DNA of 64,000 bases from Eutreptiella sp. 'Long Island Sound 2002' (GCA_964036045.1 OZ038383.1:35359394-35423393); one strand, 5' to 3'; positions 41,673 to 51,521 are shown, counted from the stretch's first letter. Translations and numbers: made by a program. The notes: generated by a model from the letters alone, not told the origin.

Positions 41673-42900
41673 CTATCCCCTACTGTGCTAACTCTCTGTT
41701 GTATGTGGACTTCATCCACGGCTTGCCTAGGTTTGAAGGTTACGACAGCTGTCTTGTCGTCACCTGTGGTCTGAGCGGTTTTACACGTGCGTTCCCCTGC
41801 ACAAAAAATGATCACAGGAGAACAGACTGTGAAACGTTTGGTTGAACAGTGGTTTGAACTCTATGGAGCACTCAAGGTGGTGCACTCTGATGAGGATGTA
41901 CGCATCTGGAGCAACAGCGGACGGTACAAGAGAGTGTTGGAAGCCCTGAACGTCCAGGTTACCACAGGTGTTCCCTACACTTACACTTCTAACCCTCTGT
42001 GCGAGAGACAGAATTTTGAAGAAACAAGAACGAAGATTTTGATGAAAGAAGAACGTCCTAATGATTGGGTACGATTGTTACCCTGGGCTGTTGTAACCAT
42101 GAAGTCTCAACAGAGTTCCTCACCTGGCTATACCCCCCATGAACTGTTCCATGGGGGGCGTCCTGCATGGTTTTTCATAACTCCCTACCCTGACGACTAC
42201 ACGAGCCCCGTAGGGGACTGGCTGGAACATAAGCAGGAGGTGGCCAACTTGGCCAGAGCTAATCTGAAGCACGGTCGTGAACATGAGTTAACTAGGCCTA
42301 CCCGCACGAGATGTCCTGCCATTTTGAAGGCAGGAGACCTGGTGCTTGTACAACATTAGCGATTGCCCACATGGCCCCGCAACTGTCTGCAGGACCCATT
42401 CCTTAGCCCTTATCGCGTTATAGGAATAGGTGGATCCAGGATCCATGTGAGGTGCAGTCCCCGCCTAGGTTGAGAGCTGCTGTGTGCACCTAAACAGCTG
42501 GAAAATTACCACTATTGTAACGACTCGTCTTGGGATGAGTGGCGTCTGTCTGACCGAGAAGTTGAACGTATCGACCTAGGGAAAGCTGACAACCCTGAGG
42601 AAGCAGACCAACTCGAAGAAATGACTGCCGATGAGATGGCAGTCGATGGCCACTACGAGGTTGCAGGTAATGCAGGCAACGAATAAAAACAGGGCTGAAA
42701 ATTCCTTACCCTGTGGGAGAGCTATGGGCTATCTGAGGCAACCTGGGAGCCCATGTGAGCCTTTATACAGTCAGATGGGAGTATCAACCGCATCCTTCGT
42801 TCCTACCTCCATGAGAACAACGGGGGTCAGCTACTAACCGACGCTGAGGCTGTGTCACAGCATAAGAAGAAAAACGAATCTCGTTGTGTGTATCTATTTG
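41673..42900 (+). pseudogene. pol: Element F: integrase and chromodomain remnant of a B-type Gypsy element
   Basis: It begins inside the integrase (PYCANSLLYVDFIHGLPRFE, matching B's PHCANSVLYVDYTEMPKFGG). There is a 1-nt indel in an A-run at 41803-41808. It continues ITGEQTVKRLVEQWFELYGA, HSDEDVRIWSNSGRYKRV, NPLCERQNF and SPGYTPHELFHGGRPAWFF up to a TAG at 42357-42359, where B has Ser. Degraded downstream coding follows: RCSPRLG, a TGA, then KFLTLWESYGLSEATWEP, the chromodomain end. RT and the 5' part are absent, cut at the element C LTR edge. This is a B relative, not a B copy. Confidence 0.8.
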
Positions 42901-42949
42901 TTGCTCAGAAACCGGTCTGAGGAGGTTGCAAGCTTCACGAGGCGGTGGT

Positions 42950-43408
42950 ACTTCCCAAACATCCCCTTCTCCCGTTGGGAGTCTCCTTCGAGACAGTCCT
43001 GCAGGAGTATAGGCTCCCTTGGGAGGAACACTTCCCCCTCACCGAGGAAAGCAATACGACTCCAGCAAGCTCCCCTCTGACACGGTCCGGGATGTGAAGT
43101 GCCTGGCAAGTGAGTTGGCTGCGGGATTGAAGGATGGTGACGAGGAGAAAGCGATCCGGGCAGAATCGGCGCATGCGTCAGCTCTGGAGGTGTGCGCGAT
43201 TGAACCGGTGAAGTGCAGTTCAACCGCACGCTTGAAACGCCTGAACCACGGTTTCACTGCTTTTTCCTTTTTGCAGAGCCTGAATCACGCCCAGCAACGA
43301 CGACTGGCGGTTGAGGACACATGCAAACAGCTGCAGCAGCATTTCGGTTGGGCCGCCAACACACCAATTTGTTGGATCATTGTGGACGGTCCTGATGGTG
43401 AATGACAT
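42950..43408 (+). pseudogene. Two-exon gene remnant of unknown function
   Basis: The first exon encodes DTVRDVKCLASELAAGLKDG and EEKAIRAESAHASALE to 43189. The second, from 43277, encodes SLNHAQQRRLAVEDTCKQLQ, HFGWAANTPICWIIV and DGPDGE with TGA at 43406-43408. Joining them in phase 0 gives a continuous helical, Gln/Ala/Arg-rich protein end. No domain recognised and no start found. The intron (43190-43276) resembles those of transposon T in phase and in length divisible by three, so it may come from a similar element. Confidence 0.4.
43190..43276 (+). other. Predicted 87-nt intron with internal hairpin
   Basis: GTGTGC at 43190 and TTTTTGCAG at 43268-43276. Inside, arms GTGCG/TTGAAC and GTTCAA/CGCAC (43192-43231) can pair around a 10-nt loop. 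Confidence 0.45.
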
Positions 43409-44274
43409 CTGGCCGGGTGCAGGTTTGAATTTGGCCGAATGCGCTCGAATTCAAATTCGCACGAATTCTCAAGAATTCGTGAACCCCACCGACTTCGAAT
43501 TCCCAACTTCCAATTCGAGTTTCAGCCGAGTTAGCTTGAACCGACCCGACCGTGAGAACCCAAAGGCAGACCTAAGGTCTAGCTACCATAATTCAAATTA
43601 TCCCTTTGCATACAGGTATTCCATAGGGAGCTGGTTGTCCTACAACAACAACAAATGCAAACCAGGAATACCAAATAAACACCGGCAAACCCTTCCTTGC
43701 ATCATTCAAACGCCCGTTGCAACAAAAGGAACAAAGCCACAATCGCCAGGCCGCACACGAACAATCACACATAAACACCTTGTTGCCCTTATTGGGCCTT
43801 CATTCATTGCATTTTTGAATTCAACTATTGCACTGGAGGTGGGCTAAGAAAAGAGATAACAATTACAAGAGGGACATAACGCTTGATTCATGGCTCCAGC
43901 GCCGTCGCCTGCATGGCCGCTCTGACGATTTTGGGACTTTTGTTCGCCAGATTTCTGCAACCTCTTCGAGAGTTGGAAGCTGTTACTTTGTACAATCATT
44001 GTTGATATTGAGATCGAACTATCCAAAGTCCCAGTTTCTGTTCCGCCGCAAATTTTTTGTCAGTCTGGCACTTGAAAGATCCCGGGGGAAGCAAACATGG
44101 AGCGATGGATAATTGGTTTTTATGATCAAAAAAATTTTTCTAATTTACAGCCTTTAACTCCAAAAGAAGGTCGAGAAATCGGACCAACAAAAGTCAAGAA
44201 AATCGCCAATGTGGCACAGGTGCCGCCGACGTGACTTTTGGGGAATTTGCAGACAGAATTCGCAACAAATTTGC
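43409..44274. other. Non-coding, AATTC-rich sequence
   Basis: No gene seen. Repeated words of the type CGAATTC and AAATTTGC at 43430-43520 and 44235-44275 recur at 51120-51210 on the other side of transposon T, so both sides look like one interrupted target. Confidence 0.45.
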
Positions 44275-44279
44275 AATGC
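44275..44279. repeat. Transposon T target duplication, left (AATGC)
   Basis: AATGC directly before the TIR; repeated at 51103-51107 directly after the right TIR. Confidence 0.75.
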
Positions 44280-44300
44280 CTTAGCCCACGCAAACTGCAC
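44280..44300 (+). repeat. Transposon T left TIR
   Basis: 21 bp, perfect inverted match to 51082-51102. The next bases (GCTTTTTT against CCCCTTTT) match only loosely. Confidence 0.85.
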
Positions 44301-44462
44301 GCTTTTTTGCGTGCCGAACGCGCAGAAAAGAACCGGTTCGCAACAGGGCAAAAAAACTATTTGATGAACGTGATTTTAGACGTAGGGAAATAAATTACTT
44401 ATTTAGTGTTACGCATCTCTGTGTTCCTCAATGTGACGTTTTTTACATTTCTCTGGCGTTCT

Positions 44463-44486
44463 GAGTGCGCGAGGCCTCGCGCACTC
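44463..44486. repeat. Palindrome copy 1
   Basis: Perfect 24-nt palindrome: core GTGCGCGAGGCCTCGCGCAC with GA before and TC after. Confidence 0.9.
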
Positions 44487-44687
44487 AAGATATTCAAAGT
44501 GGAGTTTATCACGAAACCTAAAAACCTGTAAGGACTGGCGTTTGCGGAAATACGCAGCTCCCACATGGTATTAAAAGTAGGATAGTGTTGCCCAAGGAGC
44601 ATTGGAAGTGTATGACTGTCGGACTTCCCATGTTAGGGGAAACACATGTACTGTAAGGTGAAAATAAAATACAAATTTAGGCATGCG

Positions 44688-44711
44688 GAGTGCGCGAGGC
44701 CTCGCGCACTC
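44688..44711. repeat. Palindrome copy 2
   Basis: Perfect 24-nt copy identical to copy 1. Confidence 0.9.
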
Positions 44712-44873
44712 AGGTCACGTTATGTATTGAATTTGCAGGATGTAAACAATGCGTACAATCGCAGGTACAGTACCAGACGGACAAACACATCTGAGTTTTC
44801 CGGTGTATGTGTGTGTAGACACCATGTTGGTCAGATATAAGGAGGTATAGAACATTGTCCCGAGGAAACAATC

Positions 44874-44895
44874 AGTGCGCGAGGCCTCGCGCACT
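44874..44895. repeat. Palindrome copy 3
   Basis: Perfect 22-nt copy (core plus one A/T pair). Confidence 0.9.
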
Positions 44896-45360
44896 TAAAC
44901 AACGGAAGAAAATGAAAAAGCAGGCAGGTCAGGCTACGCCGGTATTTACATTCTCTTTCACGACTACCACCTGTGACAGTCAATTATACATCGGTAATCT
45001 TCGTCATAATTTTCAGGGGATCAGGGGAATGATTTGCTTTTTTCCAACAGCCACTCAATGGCTGACGTGTCCGGTTCTAATAGCGGCCATAGCCTTCGCT
45101 GCCCGATAGATATGGTTTTTTTTTCCAACTGGGTTTAAGGAGGGAAACAGAATCAGAAATTGTGGTTGCAAAAACGGTTTTCGGTTACTGGGAACGGAGC
45201 GCACGCAGACACCAAATACAATTTGCGGCGGCAGCACGCACACCGCAAATGACGACAGGAAAAGTCCAGATGTTTTCAAACACACTTTTGTTAAAGATCG
45301 CTGTGCGAAACGATAACCAAAATATGTGCGCAAATCTAATTCCACAGAGAAAGACGCAAA

Positions 45361-47358
45361 ATGCCATTTCGAGCCAGAAAATCCGTTACGCATCGAATGA
45401 TAGCAGAAGTAAGCAAAGGAGCAGCAGCACTACGAGAGGCATGGGCGGCAGAACCAGCATACCAAACAGCAGACGACCTGTGGAAAGGACTCAAACAAAA
45501 CAACCTGGCAGCGCAACTGGTGTTAACATTTGCACAGCGACTCAGGTTCAACAAAAGAACGCGCCACAGTTTACCAGCAGCTGAAAGGCAGGAGGAAAAG
45601 CGGTGGGTGCGCATTTTGCGACAGGAGGGCTGGAACCTGTACCTGTTGATGCGTCAACGGGCAGTACCAAACAGGAAAAAACCGGGAAACAAAACAGGGT
45701 ACCTAACGCAAACAGAAAGACGAACAAAAGTACAACTTGGGCTAGCAGACGCTGCCGCAGATACCGTGGACGAACAGGCAGCAGCAGCACTTAAAGCAAC
45801 GTGGTCACTGGTGCTTTCGTCGTGTTGCGTGCTGTGGATAGACAACTGGTACCGGGCACAATACACGACACACCCAGACGAAAGTGACCGGTCGCAAAAC
45901 TGTACTGCAATGGCAGTACTTCAACTGAAACAGAGGGCCACGTATTTGGCAGGACATCCAGCCATTGAGGACCTGGCAGCACGGATAACGACAGTAGCAA
46001 GGGCTCTGCAACAGCGTGAAAGGAGAATCCCCCAGACTTTGCGCGACATGGGGTATGCAGATGGGTGTGTACGAGACACCGGAAACGTGAGAGCACCGTT
46101 GGATGTGAGGAGGGATGCAAGGACTGTGCAGGCACCGGTGTGGCGCCCGTTTGCCCTGTCAAAAGAAAAGGTAACTGGTGGCGTTGGTCTGTTGAACTTG
46201 TTACACTTTGCAAAGGACACAGCACAACAGACAAACAGAGTTGTACCGCTGTTGGTTGACGAAAACATACACTACAGGATACTAAAGTTGTTGTACGGTG
46301 CCAAGAACCAACGATGGAACATGCGTGCGTACCTGCGTTACGTGCCTGTAGTTTACGGTGTCTGGCATGCCTACAAGTTCATTGTTACCCGTACTTTTCG
46401 GGTGTTCTGGCCTAGTCTAACCTACCTACGGAAAGGTCTGCTACGACCTGGTTCCACCATACTATCATACCCCAAACTGACAGTTATGGAAAGAACTATC
46501 GCTGCGTTGATGCTTGCCACACCCCGAATACTACGACCGTATCGGCGCAAGGCACAAGCTGCAACCGCGATCAGTGGTCGTGACACTGCGCATGCCAACA
46601 GGGCAGCAGTGGCAAACACAGTTCCGAATTTGTTGTCGGAATGGTGCCCGTTGTTGTTGTACTTGGGCCACGTGGTACGGGAATGCAAGTGGTCAGGGGA
46701 AAACAACGGTACAGGGTCACGAGCTCAGGAGGTGTTGCGGTTGAGTTTGTGTCTGTTGAGGAGGCTGCGTCGAGGACCGTGTGACACCGTACTGAAGTAC
46801 GAACGCGAAATTATGTGCACATTGTTGTACAACAGCAAGTGGCACCAGGACCTGCCCGGTCAGGCACACTCAGAGGAGTTTGGAGAAGAGATGCTGAGCA
46901 AGTTGGTGCGGGACAAGGCGAGAAACACGGGTTCTGTTACTGTTGAGGAGGTGGAAAACCATTACTTGTTACTAAAGGTTGGTCCTGGTGGCAAACACGC
47001 GGGGGTAAAAAACCTTCCCAAGAACCTGGTACACAGGATGCGACAATGACTGACAAGACTTTTGGAGACAGACCGGATTTGCATGGCCTATGTGGAATGG
47101 GAGTCAAACAGAGTCAGCACCGTTGCAACTTCGTGGCCGCGGAGGTTACCGAGATTTCCACCCTCACCTACACAACTCCTTGGTTACGACCACTACCGCC
47201 TATTTGGTCACAGCGTACTAGGTGCCCTCATCGACCAGAAAACAAGTCCCACCAACCAACTAAAACAGAAACTGGATGCTGTTGTGGGGCGGAGAACAGA
47301 CATGGATGCCGACAGACAGGAAGCAGCAACACGCAACGTGCTGCAACGGTTGCGGTAA
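45361..47358 (+). pseudogene. Transposon T gene 1: unassigned protein, possible transposase
   Basis: ATG 45361 opens a frame of 562 codons to TGA 47047-47049. The same frame then stays open for 102 more codons (ETDRICMAYVEWESNRVSTV, LLGYDHYRLFGHSVLGAL) to TAA 47356-47358, so the ancestral protein had about 665 residues and the TGA is a lesion. Features: basic Arg/Gln-rich N-terminus with helices (residues 1-250); VPLLVDENIHYRILKLLYG (about 296-314) with an Asp that could be catalytic; YVPVVYGVWHAYKFIVTRTF and VFWPSLTYLRKGLL (about 328-360); a Leu-rich helical end. The Asp block followed by Gly-x-Trp-His resembles a folded core in some uncharacterised eukaryotic transposon proteins, but I cannot name a family. 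No zinc finger is seen. Confidence 0.6.
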
Positions 47359-47369
47359 CTGACGCCCGC

Positions 47370-47391
47370 AGTGCGCGAGGCCTCGCGCACT
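47370..47391. repeat. Palindrome copy 4
   Basis: Perfect 22-nt copy between gene 1 and gene 2, bracketed by GTAACT at 47355 and CAG at 47406-47408, which could be intron ends 54 nt apart. Confidence 0.9.
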
Positions 47392-47424
47392 AAATGTTAC
47401 AAAAACAGGTATGTAATGCGATGT

Positions 47425-47448
47425 GAGTGCGCGAGGCCTCCCGCACTG
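47425..47448. repeat. Palindrome copy 5, imperfect
   Basis: One mismatch in the right arm (CCCGCAC in place of CGCGCAC). It lies between a donor-like GTATGT at 47409 and an acceptor-like TTTTTAG ending at 47591. CAG directly followed by GTATGT at 47406-47414 looks like a recursive splice site. Confidence 0.85.
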
Positions 47449-48377
47449 AGTAGTTCGCTAAGTGCCGTGGATTAAGTCACAACAAGGACAGTTGTGGAAC
47501 AGATTTGCGAAAAAGACCTGCAAAATACCGTTTTGACTGATTTCGGAGTTCAAATGACCGTGTTTCATGTCATGCCATTTGTCCTTTTTAGGTATTTTTT
47601 GGGATCATGAGTGAACCAGGGTCGCCAGAACGTGCAGCACCAGATGCAGAGGCCATGGAGTCGTGACCAGGGACCGACCAAGGGGACACGCCGAAGAAAG
47701 GACGAAAAAAGAAGGGTGAGAAGAAGCCAATACCGGAGATGAAGCTCACAGTCGACGTGCAACAGTGGCTGCGGCAGGAGAATGGCAAAGCCGTGAAGGT
47801 AAAGATTGCCTATTTGAGAATCGACAAGACCAAGGAGCGCGGACAGATCCGATCCATCAACTTTGACGACGTTGCCAGAAAAGTGACGGGATACCAAGCA
47901 CTGCCACCAGCTGGACCGTTGCGCGTAACGGCGTGGGAGGATAGTGGTATGACTCGCTTCGCGTTCGATCGACGATGTTTCTTCTCTTTGCTTCGGTACG
48001 TGATTTGCTTTGCAGATCGCTCACTTTACGTTCTGAATGGTCAACATGGCACAGAAACATGCAGAAAGATTCAGGAACTGCGTCTCGCAGAAGGCAAAGA
48101 ATTGGAGGACTGGCAGGAGTTTTGCTACGTTGACATTCTGAAATACGAAACACCTTGGAGGATCCGGGCCAAGGTTGCAGGATTGCAACAAGCTGGCAGC
48201 CAGTCTGTGACGTGGATTCCGCTGTCCGAGGCGCTGGACAACATGTTGTTGTACATTGAGGACCAGACGCGGGAAAAAGAGCCACAGGATTTCGAGCGGT
48301 TCAAGATTGCTGTTGTCCAGGCTGCTGTCAACTCTGCGTTTCTTGCACCCGAGGCCTTGGAGGAAGCAGGACACACA

Positions 48378-48449
48378 GTATGTATTTGTGTATCGCACGG
48401 TTACAGTGCGCGAGGACTCGCGCACTCAATGACACTGTTTTCCCTGCAG
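48378..48449 (+). other. Gene 2 intron 1 (72 nt), carrying palindrome copy 6
   Basis: GTATGT donor at 48378, TTTTCCCTGCAG acceptor ending 48449, phase 0. Its length is divisible by three and it has no stop, so it can be read through. Palindrome copy at 48405-48426 (one mismatch pair). Confidence 0.7.
48405..48426. repeat. Palindrome copy 6 (in intron 1)
   Basis: GTGCGCGAGGACTCGCGCAC core, one base off perfect symmetry. Confidence 0.9.
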
Positions 48450-49507
48450 GAATCGACATTCAAGAACTGGAGGGACATCTTCTCCCTGGCGTATTACTGC
48501 GGTCGTGAGGCGGTTACTGGCATGGAGAACCTCGAGACTAAGGGCAGGAAAGAGGAAGTTACAAGGAATACCTTCAAGAAGCTGGAGGGGTTGCATCTAC
48601 CGAGCTTATTGCAGAAAGTCTGTGCGCACATGAACCTGAAGGACTCGACCTTACGCTCCACCCAGAACTACATTGACGCGCAGATTACGGATCAATGGGT
48701 TATGTTCCATCTTGACCATCCGAACAATAAGCAGTATGTCAACCAGACCGCAGGTATGCGTCAATGTCGCGGCTTCGGCGCACTCAACCACCGCTTTCGC
48801 ATCCGTATAGCTGCCGATGCGAAGATCCGAGCAGGAGTCGCAGCACTGGGCACGATGCAACTGAAAATTGGCCTGGGAAATTGGGGTTACTGGCCGGACG
48901 CAACAAGTACAAAGTATCGGTCGCCGTGGCCAAAATGGAAGACGTTGACCAATGCACCTCTGTGGCGGACTGGGGACAAGGGCGCACCTCCATTACCACA
49001 GACGCTGGCCGTGCGGAAACAACTGCAAAGGAAGACTGAGGCACCATCATCGGCACCGTCACAGACACAGCTGAGTACTGGCGATGTGATCAATGTCTCC
49101 AAGCAGGACGAGCAAGGGAGCAAATTCGCTTTGACGGCCTGCCGTATTGAGGATATTGAAGAGACACCGCCAGCCCGTTTCCGGGATCTGCAGTACCCGT
49201 TGTGGGTCATCAACGCTGACCTTTCCGTTGAATATGACACTGCAGGATTTGTTCCGAAGTGGCTGTTCGATGTGATGATGCTGGGAAAGACGTCATTTTC
49301 TATGGCAAGACTGATGTTGTGCAGCGTATTGGCCGCAACATACAGAGGCTCTGGCGTATGGAGAAGGAGAAAGATCCAACCACAGTGCCATTCTACCATG
49401 TTCGGTTGCCGGTATACTCTTGGTTATCGGGTCCCGTGACCAGCAGTACATATCAGTTCGACGAGCACTGTATGTGGATCGGAGCAACAAGTCGCTGGGA
49501 TAAGCAG

Positions 49508-49604
49508 GTATATCTGCTTCTGCCGCCTGTTACGATGCCGTTGTGTGCGCGAGGCCTCGATCACTGGTGCCTCCGTTATTCGTCTTCATACATCACATTT
49601 ACAG
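49508..49604 (+). other. Gene 2 intron 2 (97 nt), carrying palindrome copy 7
   Basis: GTATAT donor at 49508, CACATTTACAG acceptor ending 49604, phase 0. Splicing joins ATSRWDKQ to LPNYVLYSAGHFEEMQ, converting two frames into one, which is good evidence that the intron is real. Confidence 0.75.
49545..49564. repeat. Palindrome copy 7 (in intron 2), degenerate
   Basis: Left arm intact (GTGCGCGAGGCCTCG), right arm changed to ATCAC. Confidence 0.8.
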
Positions 49605-50579
49605 TTGCCGAACTATGTGTTGTATTCCGCTGGACATTTCGAAGAGATGCAGAACAAGAACCTTGGTGGTTTCATGCCTCTGATTCATGTGCTGTGGTAC
49701 CTGGACAAATATCTTTTGGGCAGTGGGTATTCCGATGCAGTGGTTGTTTTGGACAACACGCCTGCCATGGCCGCAAAGATTGCGATGTCCGACCTCCGTA
49801 CTAAAGTGGCGTTTCTGGCTGTGTCAGAGATCAAGCAAAAAGACCTTGGGAATGCCGTTGGAGGTGCTCTGCAGCATGCAATCATCATGCGGTACATGTT
49901 GGAGGATGATCAGACGGAGCAGGGAGCAACAGCTGCAACTTGGGATACTCAAGAAGAGTGGCTTCAGCGTGGCATTCCACTGTGGGTTTTGGACAGCAAT
50001 CCAGGGCACAAAGGGCACCAGCAGGTGCATGCTGCAGAGGCCGTCCGGGAAGATGTCGTGACTAAGGCTGACGACACTGAGCCTGTTGCGCCTGCACCCA
50101 CCTTGCAAATGCAAGCCAAGGTGAATAAGACTTCCAAAGTTGTACCAACTCAGGGTACTGCAGCCGGAAAGGGAACCCCCTCGAGTGGCAAGAAGCAGGC
50201 AAAAGGAAAAGAGAAGGAATCGGACAAGCCCGCGGAATCAGACGACGACGATGCCGACGAGGAGGAGGAAGAAGAGGATACAGAGCAAGTACTGGAGACC
50301 CAGCAGAAGCGCAAGCGGGCACCGGCTGCTCACTTCGATGCAAGCCACGAATCTGGCAAGGAACAGCCGAAGAAGAAAGCGAAGACTGCCGCCACCGCTA
50401 GTGCAGAGTTCAAGCCGCCCTCGCGTTCTGGTGCCCAGCCGTGTCGTGGTTCCGTTGCCTGTCCAAGCGGGACAAGTGCGGTAGCAAGAAGCCTGGGTTC
50501 CGAGTTGGCTAAGGTTGCTGGACCGAAGAAGAAATAAGTCACCATTAACCAAAGTGTTTCGCCTCTTTTTGCAGTCATG

Positions 50580-50601
50580 TGTGCGCGAGGCCTCGCGCAC
50601 T
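50580..50601. repeat. Palindrome copy 8
   Basis: Perfect 20-nt core at 50581-50600. Confidence 0.9.
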
Positions 50602-50737
50602 CGCCTTCGACGCGAATGCAATTATATGCCCTTAAGGGCTGGTACATTTTTGCCGAGCTTTGTTTTCAGTGTTTGTATGTTGTGCACTTCCTGTCCTGTT
50701 TTTGTTTCCTTCTGTACACAATTGTTTCCATGACCTT

Positions 50738-50761
50738 GAGTGCGCAAGGCCTCGCGCACTC
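50738..50761. repeat. Palindrome copy 9
   Basis: 24-nt copy with one mismatch (GCGCAAGG in the left arm). Confidence 0.9.
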
Positions 50762-51081
50762 AGGGACATAAAAAAGCAATTTCTTTCGCAGGACAAACAT
50801 AGGTGCAACTGGAGACCCGCAGAATGTCATTTTTGAAAAAGAGCTCCCGATCAGGCACGCACCACTTGGGTTTTGAAATACAAAAAGGACAGTATTGGTA
50901 AAACACACCCTTCAAATCAGACAAAATGATAGATTATTTCGATAACCAAAAAGTGGAAAAAAGCAGCAAATTGGGTAAAATTGTATTTTTTCGGTGGTAT
51001 CTGGGTCATGTTTGATGCAAATGTCCAAAAAAAATAGTTTTTCGGGCGGTCATTTTTTAGGTCCTTCTCTTCCAAAAGGGG

Positions 51082-51102
51082 GTGCAGTTTGCGTGGGCTA
51101 AG
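51082..51102 (-). repeat. Transposon T right TIR
   Basis: Exact reverse complement of 44280-44300, followed by AATGC (51103-51107). Confidence 0.85.
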
Positions 51103-51107
51103 AATGC

Positions 51108-51521
51108 TGTGATTTTCATGGCAAATTCACAGCAAATTTGCGGTCCGAACGAATTGGCAGCGAATTCACCGAATTCAACTCAAATTCGCTGCGAATCTGC
51201 ATACCACCAGGCCGCTGATCATGATTGCAGCCCAATTGTCGGTGAGTCGTACTGCCCCAGGGTCTGACCATACATCATTCCTCACAGTGTAGTACGAAGA
51301 ACGTGCCCACGCGCTGGTCTCAGTACCCATGAAGTCGGTTCAGTCCGAGGTCCCCCCCTCCATGCGACCATCCCAACTGCGGGTCTTCTTGACACACCGG
51401 CCTACGTGAACAGGTTCCGTCCCTTTGGAACTCACAGTTGAGGCCCTTTACTCCCAACCCCCTTTGTTGCCTAACCTCCCAGGGGTGGTGAGCACTCTTG
51501 TGCTGATAACTAGGCCTAATC
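51108..51521. other. Non-coding flank
   Basis: AATTC-rich at first (51120-51210), matching the character of the other flank of transposon T; then mixed sequence up to a B-family LTR. No gene seen. Confidence 0.4.

Larger units (their letters stand above)
44301..45360 (+). other. Transposon T 5' non-coding region
   Basis: Contains three palindrome copies and no ORF of note. A sequence like an intron acceptor (TTGAATTTGCAG) follows the second copy near 44740, so a 5' UTR intron is possible. Confidence 0.5.
47607..50537 (+). pseudogene. Transposon T gene 2: intron-containing protein with ParB/DGQHR-like segment
   Basis: ATG 47607 is followed by an in-frame TGA at 47664-47666 (SerTer, probably from CGA). 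The frame continues through KKGRKKKGEKKPIPEMKLTV. Exon 1 ends at 48377, exon 2 is 48450-49507 and exon 3 is 49605-50537; both introns are phase 0. A 1-nt shift near 49265-49290 is needed to reach KDVIFYGKTDVVQRIGRNIQ. The N-terminal part has VKVKIAYLRIDKTKERGQIR, then YVLNGQHGTETCRKIQEL and YVDILKYETPWRIRAKVAGLQQ, which resemble ParB/Srx-fold DGQHR proteins. Exon 3 has GYSDAVVVLDNTPAMAAKIA, then an acidic run (residues DDDDADEEEEEED) and basic KRKR and KKKAK patches, a nuclear-protein-like tail. Role unknown; DNA binding is inferred. Confidence 0.6.
50538..51081 (+). other. Transposon T 3' non-coding region
   Basis: Two palindrome copies, A/T-rich stretches and an acceptor-like CTCTTTTTGCAG near 50575; no coding sequence seen. 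Confidence 0.5.
44280..51102 (+). mobile_element. Transposon T: TIR DNA transposon with two unassigned genes and dispersed palindromes
   Basis: 6,823 bp. Left end CTTAGCCCACGCAAACTGCA plus C (44280-44300) and right end its exact reverse complement (51082-51102) make 21-bp TIRs. AATGC at 44275-44279 and 51103-51107 is a 5-bp target duplication. The plus strand carries gene 1 (45361-47358) and gene 2 (47607-50537, with introns). Nine copies of a palindrome with core GTGCGCGAGGCCTCGCGCAC lie in the ends, between the genes and in introns. I cannot place it in a known superfamily: the TIR start and the proteins do not remind me of hAT, MULE, CACTA, PIF or Tc/mariner. Each gene has one or two lesions, so this copy is probably recently inactive. 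Confidence 0.75.

Noticed and set aside
11871-42359. Reassigned TAG codon (for example TAG as Gln, known in some green algae)
   Set aside because: At aligned positions the TAG replaces Tyr (11871), Trp (33519) and Ser (42357), not one constant residue. TGA stops also occur. Independent nonsense mutations explain this better.
47355-47607. Genes 1 and 2 of transposon T as one spliced gene
   Set aside because: Joining the exon end at 47354 to 47592 gives a stop after six codons, and gene 1 already ends in TAA at 47356-47358.
45361-50537. Host genes rather than transposon genes
   Set aside because: Both lie within matched 21-bp TIRs and a 5-bp duplication, share the palindromes only with this unit, and carry lesions like the neighbouring transposons.
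44463-50761. CRISPR array
   Set aside because: The repeated palindromes are irregularly spaced by 40 to 2,500 bp, without spacer-like units, and the DNA is eukaryotic with introns.
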